A stretch of DNA of 15,262 bases from the NCBI GenBank assembly GCA_017527945.1, contig JAFXPL010000083.1:1-15262 (forward strand). The letters are read 5' to 3'. A model generated the notes under the pieces. It did no database searches. It saw nothing but the letters and a program-made list of their open reading frames with translations, and was not told where the DNA came from. Origin of the DNA: Bacteroidales bacterium. GTDB lineage: Bacteria > Bacteroidota > Bacteroidia > Bacteroidales > WCHB1-69. The first letter of the stretch is position 1, and each line of letters begins with the position of its first letter. Of the stretch, positions 1 to 7,682 are shown piece by piece. A program made the position numbers and the translations under genes.

Positions 1-287
1 ACGTCTCCTACACGGCCTTCCAGAAGGCCAAGAAGGACGGCCAGATCAAGGGCGTGATGGACGAGTTCACCCCCGAGCAGCGCTTCTTCCTGGCATACGC
101 TGCGGTCTGGGCCGCCAACATCCGCGAGGCGGAGATCCTGCGCCGCACCAAGAGCGACCCGCACGCCCTCGGCCGCTGGCGCGTGAACGCCACCCTGCGC
201 CACATCGACCCCTTCTACGAGGCCTTCAACATCCAACCCGGCGACCCCATGTGGATGGCTCCTGAAAAACGCTCCCACATTTGGTAA
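1..287 (+). CDS. pepO: M13 family zinc metallopeptidase (PepO/neprilysin-like), C-terminal end only
   Basis: Partial gene whose 5' part lies outside the window; the reading frame is open from position 3 to a TAA at 285-287, giving about 94 residues. The visible part matches the last segment of M13 endopeptidases: a TPEQRFFLAYA stretch followed by W, then a run ending in RWRVNATLRHID, a FYEAFNIQPGDPMW stretch, and the C-terminal tetrapeptide SHIW. A C-terminal Trp after this conserved block is characteristic of the neprilysin/PepO family, where it sits near the active-site zinc domain. The zinc motif HExxH and the third ligand are upstream and not visible. In Bacteroidetes these enzymes are usually exported or periplasmic and cleave small peptides; the signal peptide cannot be seen here. 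The symbol is by family, not by orthology. Confidence 0.88.
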   Translation, partial: VSYTAFQKAKKDGQIKGVMDEFTPEQRFFLAYAAVWAANIREAEILRRTKSDPHALGRWRVNATLRHIDPFYEAFNIQPGDPMWMAPEKRSHIW

Positions 288-354
288 GCATTATTATTGG
301 TTAGTGTTAATATGAACTGTCAACAAGATACTATACAGAACAACAATCCCAAAA

Positions 355-406
355 GGGCTGAAAGCCCGACCTATGTCAACCCAGGGTGAGCACAGCGAGC
401 CCTGGG
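355..406. repeat. REP-like pair of hairpins between the peptidase gene and arcC
   Basis: Two adjacent inverted repeats fill the 137-bp gap before arcC. The first is GGGCT (355-359), loop GAA, AGCCC (363-367). The second is CCCAGGG (380-386), a 13-nt loop and CCCTGGG (400-406). Neither is followed by a T-tract on the + strand, so they are poor intrinsic terminators. The shape (short GC-rich palindromes in tandem in an intergenic gap) resembles REP/BIME elements that RAYT transposases act on, and a RAYT-like gene is present later in the window, but its target sequence is unknown. The rest of 288-424 shows no clear promoter. Confidence 0.6.
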
Positions 407-424
407 ATCATCAAAAAGAAATAT

Positions 425-1375
425 ATGACAAACAACAAGAAACTCGCCGTCATCGCATTCGGCGGCAACGCATTACTGAAAAGCAAACAGAAAGGCACCT
501 ATCAGGAGCAAATCGACAACGTCACGGAGACCTGCCGCAACCTGATTCCCCTGATCGAGAACGGATACGACATCGTCATCGGCCACGGCAACGGCCCGCA
601 GGTGGGCAATGTTATGCTGCAGCACAAGGCCGGCAAGGAGACCTTCCAAGTGGAGGACATGCCCTTGAACTTCTGCGTGGCGGAGACCCAGGGCTCCATC
701 GGTGCCCTCATCGAGGAGGGCCTGCGCCATATTTTCGCCGAGAAAGGCTGGGACAAAGACACCGTGACGCTGCTCACGCACGTGCAGGTGGACGCCAACG
801 ACCCGCTCTTCCAGAACCCGACCAAGCCCGTGGGACCGTACGTCACCAAGGAAGAGGCTGAGCAGTACCATGAGGAGACCGGCGACATCTACCGCGAGGA
901 TCCCAAGGGCAACGGTTGGCGCAAAGTGGTGGCCTCCCCGAAGCCCATCCGCATCCAGAATGTCAAGCTGGTGAAGCAGTTGGCCGAGCAGGGCATCATC
1001 GTGGTGACCGTCGGAGGCGGCGGCATCCCCGTGGCCATGAAGGACGGCTACCTGAAGGGCGTGGAAGCGGTCATCGACAAGGACTTGGCCTCCGCACTCA
1101 CCGCCGTGCAGATCGGCGCCGACGAGTTCTACATCCTCACCGACGTGCCGAAAGTCTATATCAACTTCCGCAAGCCCAACGAGAAGGCCTTGGACACCAT
1201 CACGGTCTCCGAAGCCAAGAGATACCTCGAAGAGAAGCACTTCACCGAAGGGTCCATGGCCCCGAAGGTGCGCGCCGCCATCTACTACGTGGAGCAGAGC
1301 GGCAAGACCTGCATCATCACCGAAGCCGGCAAGTTGCAGGACCCGAACTGCGGAACAAGGATTATCGCAGGATAA
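425..1375 (+). CDS. arcC: Carbamate kinase
   Basis: Encodes 316 residues, the usual length for carbamate kinase, a cytoplasmic amino-acid-kinase-fold enzyme that interconverts carbamoyl phosphate plus ADP with carbamate plus ATP. Visible motifs are the N-terminal nucleotide loop GGNAL (residues 13-17), GHGNGPQVG (53-61), the VDANDPLFQNPTKPVGPY block diagnostic of carbamate kinases as opposed to other members of the fold, and a glycine-rich GGGGIPV segment in the C-terminal half. The ATG at 425 is chosen because the family's conserved beta strand starts seven residues later; the longer in-frame start at 386 would run through the upstream hairpin. dxr follows 24 nt downstream on the same strand, so the two are probably co-transcribed. 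No arginine deiminase or ornithine transcarbamylase gene is visible nearby, so the pathway (arginine catabolism or other carbamoyl-phosphate use) cannot be fixed. Confidence 0.95.
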   Translation: MTNNKKLAVIAFGGNALLKSKQKGTYQEQIDNVTETCRNLIPLIENGYDIVIGHGNGPQVGNVMLQHKAGKETFQVEDMPLNFCVAETQGSIGALIEEGLRHIFAEKGWDKDTVTLLTHVQVDANDPLFQNPTKPVGPYVTKEEAEQYHEETGDIYREDPKGNGWRKVVASPKPIRIQNVKLVKQLAEQGIIVVTVGGGGIPVAMKDGYLKGVEAVIDKDLASALTAVQIGADEFYILTDVPKVYINFRKPNEKALDTITVSEAKRYLEEKHFTEGSMAPKVRAAIYYVEQSGKTCIITEAGKLQDPNCGTRIIAG

Positions 1376-1399
1376 TCCAATTGCAAAAGGACATCACCT

Positions 1400-2563
1400 A
1401 TGAGCAACCAAAACGAACACCAGCCCCGCCGTATCGCCGTGCTCGGCTCGACGGGGTCTATGGGCACGCAGGCATTGGAGGTCATCGCCCTCCATCCCGA
1501 CATGCTGCAATTGGAAGTCATTGCCGCCAACTCCAGCGCGGACCTGCTGATCGAGCAGGCGAAGAAATACCAGCCCAACATCGTGGTGGTGGTGCAGGAG
1601 GAGGCCTACCGAAAGGTGAAAGAGGCGCTTGCCGACGAGGACGTGAAGGTCTTCTGCGGCGAGGAGTCGCTGTGCGACGTGTGCGAGATGGACTGCGTGG
1701 ATATGGTGCTGTCGTGCATCGTGGGTATCGCGGGGCTCAAGCCGGCGTTCCGGACCGTGAGCTGCGGCACCCCGTTGGCCATCGCCAACAAGGAGACCCT
1801 CGTGGTGGCCGGCGAACTCATCATGCGCACCGCGCGTGAGCACAATGCACCCGTATTGCCCGTAGATTCGGAGCATTCGGCCATTTTCCAGTGCCTTGCG
1901 GGCGAACACTACAACCCCGTGGAGAAGCTGATTATCACCGCTTCCGGCGGCGCGTTCCGCGGTTTTTCCAAGGAACAATTGGAGAAAGTCACCCTCAAGG
2001 ACGCCCTCAAGCACCCCAACTGGAGCATGGGCCCGAAGGTGACCATCGACAGTGCAAGCCTGATGAACAAAGGACTGGAAGTCATCGAAGCCAAATGGCT
2101 CTTCAACATGCCGTTGGAGAAAATCGATGTGGTGGTGCACCCGCAATCGGTCATCCACTCCATGGTGCAGTTCGAGGACGGCTCGGTGAAGGCGCAGCTC
2201 GGCGTCCCCGACATGCGGCTGCCCATCCAATACGCCCTCTCCTACCCGCTCAGACTGCCGCTGCCCTACGAGCGGCTCGACTTCACCAAATACAGCCAGT
2301 TGACATTCGAACAACCTGATCGTGAAGTGTTTACATGCTTGGACATGGCCTACAAAGCCTCGGCAGCCGGTGGTGGCATGCCCTGCGTGATGAACGCCGC
2401 CAACGAGGTGGCCGTCAAGATGTTCATGCAGGAAAAAATCAAGTTCACAGACATCCCGCGCATTATCGAGCACGCCTTAGCCACGGCCCCCAACGTCAAG
2501 CCGAAGAGCATCGAGGAGTATATCGCGCTGGATGCGGAGACGCGGCGAAAGACAGAGGGCTAA
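1400..2563 (+). CDS. dxr: 1-deoxy-D-xylulose 5-phosphate reductoisomerase
   Basis: Encodes 387 residues, normal for DXR (IspC), which converts 1-deoxy-D-xylulose 5-phosphate to 2-C-methyl-D-erythritol 4-phosphate with NADPH, the committed step of the MEP isoprenoid pathway in the cytoplasm. Motifs in order: NADPH loop GSTGSMG (residues 16-22), ANKETLV (129-135), metal ligands in PVDSEHSA (D156, E158), SGGAFR (182-187), the flexible-loop and substrate block HPNWSMGPKVTIDSASLMNKGLE (205-227, with E227 as the third metal ligand), and VHPQSVIHSMV. All key residues are present, so it should be active. The ATG at 1400 is preceded by a real purine-rich ribosome binding site, AAAAGGA at 1385-1391, and starts 24 nt after arcC. 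It converges with the ROK kinase gene, with 12 nt between the stop codons and no obvious terminator. Confidence 0.97.
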   Translation: MSNQNEHQPRRIAVLGSTGSMGTQALEVIALHPDMLQLEVIAANSSADLLIEQAKKYQPNIVVVVQEEAYRKVKEALADEDVKVFCGEESLCDVCEMDCVDMVLSCIVGIAGLKPAFRTVSCGTPLAIANKETLVVAGELIMRTAREHNAPVLPVDSEHSAIFQCLAGEHYNPVEKLIITASGGAFRGFSKEQLEKVTLKDALKHPNWSMGPKVTIDSASLMNKGLEVIEAKWLFNMPLEKIDVVVHPQSVIHSMVQFEDGSVKAQLGVPDMRLPIQYALSYPLRLPLPYERLDFTKYSQLTFEQPDREVFTCLDMAYKASAAGGGMPCVMNAANEVAVKMFMQEKIKFTDIPRIIEHALATAPNVKPKSIEEYIALDAETRRKTEG

Positions 2564-2575
2564 CCCCTAACCATT

Positions 2576-3520
2576 CTATTTCAGATGTATCAGTGCCGCT
2601 GCGCCCAACACAGCCGCATCATTTGCCTGTAATTCAGACAATTGGATGGAGATTTTGTTTTGGTAAATATAGAGCAGGTTCTCGGCGAAATAGCGGCGCA
2701 ACGGCTTCAGCAGGGCTTCGCCGGCGCGGGTAGGACCGCCCATGAGGAAGAAGGCCTCCGGGGAGCAGAACGACGCGGCGTTGGCCATGCCGATGGCGAG
2801 CCAGTAGGCCGTCACCTCGTAGGTTTTGAGCGCCAGCGGGTCGCCCGCCACAGCCATCTCGCCCACATCCTTGCACGTGAGGTCGCTGCCCTTGAAGTTG
2901 TCCGTCCACTCCTTTTTCGCAGCCAACTCCTTATAAGTCTGTACGATACCGCGTGCCGAGGCATACATTTCCAAACATCCTTTCCGCCCGCAACTGCAGA
3001 GCCTGTCGCTGAGCGGATTGACAATGGCGTGGCCGAGCTCGCCAGCCATGCAGCCGTGACCGTGGATAAGGCGGCCATCGACGAAGATGCCGCTGCCCAC
3101 GCCGGTACCGAGGGTGATGGTCACAAAGTGCTGGAGCAACTTCGCGCCGCCGTAAATATGCTCGCCGAGGGCGGCTGCGTCCGCGTCGTTGGAGAGCGTG
3201 ACCGGCAGACCGAGGAGGTCCTGAAGCATGTGGCAGATCGGAATCTCCTCCTTCATGCGCAGGTTGGCAGTCGCCGCCCCGATGCAGCCGGTGTCGAAAT
3301 GGGCGTTGGGGGCACCGATGCCAATACCGGCGACCTCCGCGAGGCCGTTCTCCCGCAGCAGCGCAGTGACGGCCTCCGCCATATCCAAGATATAGGGATG
3401 GTGGTCTTCATACTCGGCTGTCTTCAAAATCTTATGTTGCAGCACCTTGCCATCGGGGTTCACAAGCCCGATGTCCGTGTTGGTGCCGCCGATGTCAATG
3501 CCAATGGCGAGATTGTTCAT
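2576..3520 (-). CDS. ROK-family sugar kinase (glucokinase-like)
   Basis: Encodes 314 residues, typical for ROK kinases. Visible motifs are the ATP phosphate loop IDIGGTN (residues 8-14), the catalytic-aspartate motif NDAD (111-114), the glycine-rich GTGVGSG (138-144), and the ROK zinc-binding signature: ELGH (H164) followed by CSCGRKGC (C175, C177, C182) and LE. This places it with zinc-containing cytoplasmic glucokinase, fructokinase or N-acyl-hexosamine kinases rather than ROK repressors, because there is no N-terminal helix-turn-helix. Exact substrate cannot be told from sequence. The start at 3520 is chosen because the conserved fold begins at once (MNNLAIGIDIGG) and a strong promoter lies at 3562-3592; the longer in-frame start at 3589 would lie within that promoter. 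Convergent with dxr. Confidence 0.92.
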   Translation of the reverse strand: MNNLAIGIDIGGTNTDIGLVNPDGKVLQHKILKTAEYEDHHPYILDMAEAVTALLRENGLAEVAGIGIGAPNAHFDTGCIGAATANLRMKEEIPICHMLQDLLGLPVTLSNDADAAALGEHIYGGAKLLQHFVTITLGTGVGSGIFVDGRLIHGHGCMAGELGHAIVNPLSDRLCSCGRKGCLEMYASARGIVQTYKELAAKKEWTDNFKGSDLTCKDVGEMAVAGDPLALKTYEVTAYWLAIGMANAASFCSPEAFFLMGGPTRAGEALLKPLRRYFAENLLYIYQNKISIQLSELQANDAAVLGAAALIHLK

Positions 3521-3561
3521 AATGGGTGGTTCTTTATAAGGGAACGGTGATAAACAGGGTG

Positions 3562-3592
3562 CAAAGGTACATAAATTACGAATATACACAAA
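3562..3592 (-). promoter_or_regulatory. Bacteroidetes-type promoter of the ROK kinase gene
   Basis: On the - strand, TTTG (3592-3589) is followed after exactly 19 nt by TACCTTTG (3569-3562), which matches the Bacteroidetes sigma-ABfr consensus TTTG-N19-TAnnTTTG. Transcription would begin near 3555, leaving a leader of about 35 nt before the ATG at 3520. This is the cleanest promoter in the window. Confidence 0.8.
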
Positions 3593-3608
3593 CAGATAAA
3601 ATCACCGA

Positions 3609-3638
3609 TGTAGAGACGTTTCATGAAACGTCTCTGCA
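3609..3638. repeat. 24-bp perfect palindrome at the hsdR end of the defence island
   Basis: Positions 3612-3635 form a perfect 24-bp palindrome with half-site AGAGACGTTTCA and its exact reverse complement; pairing extends to 3609-3638 with one G-T mismatch. It lies 8 nt beyond the hsdR stop codon (3646) and upstream of the ROK promoter. The same family appears at 14775-14798, just outside the other end of the island. It could form a hairpin and end hsdR transcription, but no T-tract follows on the - strand, so a classic intrinsic terminator is not supported. Confidence 0.85.
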
Positions 3639-3645
3639 ATTTCAG

Positions 3646-6600
3646 TTATGCTGTTATCGCCCGATGCAACTTTTCAATATATTTGCCCACAGACTGCAAA
3701 TCCTTCCCCCAGACCTCCACGGCATCGTAATCATTGAACGGGCTGTCATTAATAAGAGTTCCAACCTCAATGTCGCCATTTTCACAAACGTAGTTGATGA
3801 TGGTCTTCAGATATTCCTCCTGTTCGGAGTTGAGGTCGTTCTCGTCAATGAACCGCGAGAACATCCTCAACGCCACGGCGCGGTCAACGCCGATGATGGA
3901 ACGGATGAAGGCGGCCACGTAATCGCCACACAACATATTCTGAGTGCAATGACGATACTCGTCTTTCGTCCCCAATTCCTCCCATAGGATGCGCTCCAGT
4001 TCTTTAATGTCAGCAACGGTCAGCGGCTCGATATTCAGGATTTTCTGCAACACGGGCAGGTTGCGGTTCGCGGCAAGATACTCCAACACCCTCTGCCGAT
4101 AAGTGGTGTATGTGGCCAACTCCTCGGCAACACCGTCAACGGTGATGGTGTCTTCAATGTCCACCTCGAAGGATTTGCGCTTTTCGCCGAATATGAACTT
4201 CACCAAGTCCCTGAGCTCTATCCTGACCTTCTCTAAACCCTCCAAGGTGATGTTCTCCCAAAACACCTCCGACAGCACCATGTTGATGGTCTCCATCTTG
4301 GCTTGAATCTGGGGAATCACGGATTTCTCGGACAATGCCTGCGCAATGGTGACGATGTTCTTGATGCTGCGTGTTCCCGACACCGAATCACTGACTTGGG
4401 AAAGCTCCACAGTCAACACCAGCAAGTCAAACCGTTTTGCCGCCTCATCGGTTTGGTTCTTCGCCAAAAGCGGGGAAATGTCCTGTTTCAGAACCTCAAC
4501 GTCCACCATTGACAGATATATCCAATTCTCAGGTTCCTTCATTCTTGTGACGCTCTCCCAATGCTCCCTGACGGAAATGTGCCGGTCGCTGAGCTGCTGT
4601 ACCTGCTCCAACATCAGCTGCTTTATGTCGTCGTGCAACTGTTTGTCGAACGGGACGGACTGATACTGTGACTGTTGCAACTCAAAGGCCAGATCTGCCC
4701 GCACACAAAACAACCGCTCAGTCAAGGACTGGGTAGGAGTCGCCTCTGCCCCATCGGGATTCTTCCCGAAATACTCAAAGTTCCGACACCAGTCGAAGAT
4801 GTAGAACCGTTCTTTGTCCTTGCCCGCTCCAAAAATGTTCTCGCTCAGTCTGGTTCCGCGTCCCACCATCTGCCAGAATTTGATTTTGGACTTGACAATC
4901 TTGAAGAAGACGAGATTCAGCACATCGGGGATGTCGATTCCCGTGTCAAGCATATCCACCGAAACGGCAATCTGTGGGTTGGCATCCCGTATCTCCATCT
5001 TGTCGATGAGGTCTTGGGCGTAGTTGACGTAGTTGTCAATAAGCACACAGAAGTCGGGACCGTATTCGGGATAGAGAAGGTTAAAACGCTGCACTATCAG
5101 TTCGGCGTGCTGGTGGTTGTAGGCGAAGATGATGGTCTTCCCAATGCGCTCACCGCCCTGAACCGACAAGCCGTTCTTCATCAGATCTTGCAGCACCTTG
5201 TCGATGGTGTCGGTGTTGAAGATGTAGGTGAATATCTCCTTGCTGTCGATGTCCCTGCCCTTCTTGAGGTCATCTGTCAGGGCGTTCACGACCTGTTCGT
5301 AAGCCCATATCTTCTCCAGCTGCTCCTTCTCCTCCTTGGTCAGATTATCGTACTTGATACCTTCCTTGAGTATCAGTGTGCCCTTCTTGAAGGCGGTATA
5401 GGGAACGAGATAGCCGTCATTGACGGCATCTCGCAGGTTGTATTCGTAATTCGGGTAGCCGTCCTCCAGTTCAAGAAGCTCGTAGGTGCTCTTGTCCACA
5501 TCCTCCCTCGGTGTCGCGGTCAATCCCAACAGCATACTGTCGAAGTAGTTGAATATCGCGCCGAATTTCCCGAACACGGAGCGGTGCGCCTCGTCGATGA
5601 CAATCAGGTCGAACCGTCCCACGGAGAACTCCTTGGTATCGGTGTCGATGTAGTTTATCATCGTCTGATAGGTCGAGAACATAATGCGGGCGTTCAGGTC
5701 CTTGTCCTTGTTGTCGGTCTCGCTCAGCACACAGGTGGTGGTGCTGGGCAACAGCTTCACGAAGTTCTTGTGAGCCTGACGCACCAACGAGGTTCGGTCG
5801 GCCAAGAAGAGAACATTCTTCACCCAATCGTTCCGCATCAGGACATCCACCAACGAGATGGCCACTCTGGTCTTTCCCGTGCCAGTGGCCATGACCAGCA
5901 ATGCCCTTCGGTACATCTTGTTCAGATGCTCGCAGACCGCCTTGATAGCGGTTTTCTGGTAGTCACGGTCGGTGATGTTGTCCTTGGTCTTGAAGTCCGT
6001 AATGGGGCCGCGTTTCCTGCGCTCGATGAGCAACTGCAAGTCCTTCTCGGTGTGGAAGGCATACAGTCTGCGCGAAGGATAGCCCAATCCGTCTATCACG
6101 TAGGTCTCGAATCCGTTGGTGTAGTATATGACAGGTCTGACCTTGTACTGGCTCTCCAGACAGTCGGCATAGAGCTCCGCTTGGTGTTTGCCCTCCGTCG
6201 GGCTTTTGCTCGTGCGTTTGGCCTCGACGACAGCCAGCGGCTTCCCATTCTGGCCGAACAGCACATAATCCACATAGCCGATGCCCTTCTCGTTGGGCAT
6301 ACCGTTCACCTCGACTTCGACACAGGCGGCAGACGGAAGGATTTTGCCCTCCTCGGAAAGCACTTTCCATCCAGCTTCTTTGAGCATCAGGTCTATGAAG
6401 AGCTTTCGGGTTTCGGCCTCGCTGATGTCGGCGGTGTACTCCATCTTCGTGGCGGAATCCGCTGTGGATTTGTCCACGCTGTTGACAAATTCCTCGGACG
6501 GTTCGGGATTGTCGGTCGGCACCACATGGATGTCAGGCTTGTTTGGGATGAGGTCACGGTTGAATGGAGGGAAACTCTCCACCACTTGCAACTTGACCAA

Positions 6601-6960
6601 CGCGGCTCCGACGAAGTTGTAGATGTTCAGCAAGGCGAAGAAGGATTCTTTTCTCAACACGTTTCCCGAATGCGCCGCTATGTTGCCGACTTTGCGGATG
6701 TAGTGGACGGCCATCATCAGTTTGGCATCGTTCACAAACTCCTTGAAGGTCTCGTCCTCCACCAACTCAAACAGGGACGTGCGCTCGCCGATCGTAACGC
6801 CTTTGATGGAGTATATGGCCCTTACCATCCACTCCAACGCCTTTCGGCTGTTGACTGCCGACTGGTCAGGGTCGCTGACCTGCGTTATCTCTGCCACATT
6901 GCAGAAACGGTACAGGTCATTCAACGAGTGGAGGTCCTTTATGTAGTCAAAGTTACGCAT
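3646..6960 (-). CDS. hsdR: Type I restriction endonuclease subunit R (EcoEI-like), with N-terminal DUF4145-like domain
   Basis: Encodes 1104 residues. It is the motor and nuclease subunit of a Type I R-M complex: with HsdM and HsdS it translocates DNA from an unmodified site and cuts at a distance. The first 130 residues (RKALEWMVRAIYSIKG and AAHSG segments) resemble a DUF4145 domain. The HsdR nuclease core follows, with D231 and the ExK pair E246-K248 in VVEAKRT. The SF2 motor shows ATGTGKT (residues 358-364), IDEAHRS (DEAH at 456-459), LTATP (480-484), then the helicase motif VI QMVGRGTR and an EcoEI-type helical C-terminus. All catalytic motifs are intact. The ATG at 6960 follows the upstream Toprim gene by only 4 nt, so it should be translated from the same message. 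hsdM and hsdS are separated from it by several kilobases of other genes. Confidence 0.95.
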   Translation of the reverse strand: MRNFDYIKDLHSLNDLYRFCNVAEITQVSDPDQSAVNSRKALEWMVRAIYSIKGVTIGERTSLFELVEDETFKEFVNDAKLMMAVHYIRKVGNIAAHSGNVLRKESFFALLNIYNFVGAALVKLQVVESFPPFNRDLIPNKPDIHVVPTDNPEPSEEFVNSVDKSTADSATKMEYTADISEAETRKLFIDLMLKEAGWKVLSEEGKILPSAACVEVEVNGMPNEKGIGYVDYVLFGQNGKPLAVVEAKRTSKSPTEGKHQAELYADCLESQYKVRPVIYYTNGFETYVIDGLGYPSRRLYAFHTEKDLQLLIERRKRGPITDFKTKDNITDRDYQKTAIKAVCEHLNKMYRRALLVMATGTGKTRVAISLVDVLMRNDWVKNVLFLADRTSLVRQAHKNFVKLLPSTTTCVLSETDNKDKDLNARIMFSTYQTMINYIDTDTKEFSVGRFDLIVIDEAHRSVFGKFGAIFNYFDSMLLGLTATPREDVDKSTYELLELEDGYPNYEYNLRDAVNDGYLVPYTAFKKGTLILKEGIKYDNLTKEEKEQLEKIWAYEQVVNALTDDLKKGRDIDSKEIFTYIFNTDTIDKVLQDLMKNGLSVQGGERIGKTIIFAYNHQHAELIVQRFNLLYPEYGPDFCVLIDNYVNYAQDLIDKMEIRDANPQIAVSVDMLDTGIDIPDVLNLVFFKIVKSKIKFWQMVGRGTRLSENIFGAGKDKERFYIFDWCRNFEYFGKNPDGAEATPTQSLTERLFCVRADLAFELQQSQYQSVPFDKQLHDDIKQLMLEQVQQLSDRHISVREHWESVTRMKEPENWIYLSMVDVEVLKQDISPLLAKNQTDEAAKRFDLLVLTVELSQVSDSVSGTRSIKNIVTIAQALSEKSVIPQIQAKMETINMVLSEVFWENITLEGLEKVRIELRDLVKFIFGEKRKSFEVDIEDTITVDGVAEELATYTTYRQRVLEYLAANRNLPVLQKILNIEPLTVADIKELERILWEELGTKDEYRHCTQNMLCGDYVAAFIRSIIGVDRAVALRMFSRFIDENDLNSEQEEYLKTIINYVCENGDIEVGTLINDSPFNDYDAVEVWGKDLQSVGKYIEKLHRAITA

Positions 6961-6964
6961 AATC

Positions 6965-7657
6965 TCACTTGAAATGTGCTTTCACAAACTCATACCAGCT
7001 GCCGAAAGTAGCAATATGTTCCGTCTCCTCATAACGTTTGATCAATTGTTGAAGATACGTCGATTGCTGAACATCCTCCGTGTTGTTCTTTGAATAGGCC
7101 ATATTCCGTTCCTCCAACATTCTTTTTAAATACCGAACATGAAATCGCGCCGTTGTGGCAAACCTGTTCTCATCCATATTGCTCATCTCTTCCGGATTGT
7201 CTTTCCCCACGTTGTAATGGCGAATAAAATCCAAATACTCAGGATTTTGCGGATTCTCTTTGAATACGCTTTGATTGCCCAAGAACCAAGTTTCCATGCA
7301 CACTTTTTGCTCAAAAACAACCAGTTCGGCATTTTGCAAAGACACATCGTTTGATTGCAATTCGGCATTGATCCTATCTAGATGATATTGCCGCGTCTCC
7401 TCTTCTGTATCGAGACAAACCAACAGGTAATCATACCCTGGTCCATCTTGTGCGTTAATCGCATTGATGTCCAGAACGGCATTCTTCACGTGTGTATAGA
7501 TAGAGGGAATTCCTCCTGCGCTGAAAATGTAGTAGTTGTTCTCACGCACATCCCAAGCACTATGAATACGAGTATAGGTCGGAGCCAGCACAGAAAGCCA
7601 TGCCGGATAAACAGACATTTCGGTCTTGTCACCTTCAACAACGATGTAAAAGTTCAT
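6965..7657 (-). CDS. Toprim-like nuclease-type protein (RloB/DUF4276-like), partner of the upstream ATPase
   Basis: Encodes 230 residues, with no signal peptide or membrane segment. The N-terminus YIVVEGDKTE (E8) matches the first Toprim glutamate motif; LLVCLDTEEE (D83, E85) occupies the place of the Toprim DxD motif; METWFLGN follows about 40 residues on, as in RloB- and DUF4276-type Toprim proteins (E..W.L). Toprim proteins of this type are nucleases paired with ABC-type ATPases in OLD-like systems, and here the gene directly follows such an ATPase (25-nt gap) and precedes hsdR by 4 nt. The role is inferred: probably an effector nuclease controlled by the ATPase in a phage-defence pair. 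The Toprim assignment is by motif only; the D83-T-E85 spacing deviates from the usual DxD, and the exact Pfam family is uncertain. Confidence 0.68.
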   Translation of the reverse strand: MNFYIVVEGDKTEMSVYPAWLSVLAPTYTRIHSAWDVRENNYYIFSAGGIPSIYTHVKNAVLDINAINAQDGPGYDYLLVCLDTEEETRQYHLDRINAELQSNDVSLQNAELVVFEQKVCMETWFLGNQSVFKENPQNPEYLDFIRHYNVGKDNPEEMSNMDENRFATTARFHVRYLKRMLEERNMAYSKNNTEDVQQSTYLQQLIKRYEETEHIATFGSWYEFVKAHFK

Positions 7658-7682
7658 TTTGTTTCGTGATTATGTTTCTTGA

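Noticed and set aside
1394..2473. - strand open frame of 359 codons opposite dxr
   Set aside because: dxr has all of its catalytic motifs on the + strand; the reverse translation is His/Leu/Val-rich without any motif.
2642..3550. + strand open frame of 302 codons opposite the ROK kinase
   Set aside because: The ROK signature, zinc motif and promoter are all on the - strand; this is a shadow frame.
3609..3638. Palindrome after hsdR as a classic intrinsic terminator
   Set aside because: A strong stem is present, but no T-tract follows on the - strand, so it is listed as a repeat instead.
4675..6972. Long + strand open frame of 765 codons opposite hsdR
   Set aside because: It is antisense to a fully motif-supported hsdR; its translation is low-complexity (V/H/G/L-rich) with no known motif, as expected from the codon bias of the opposite strand.
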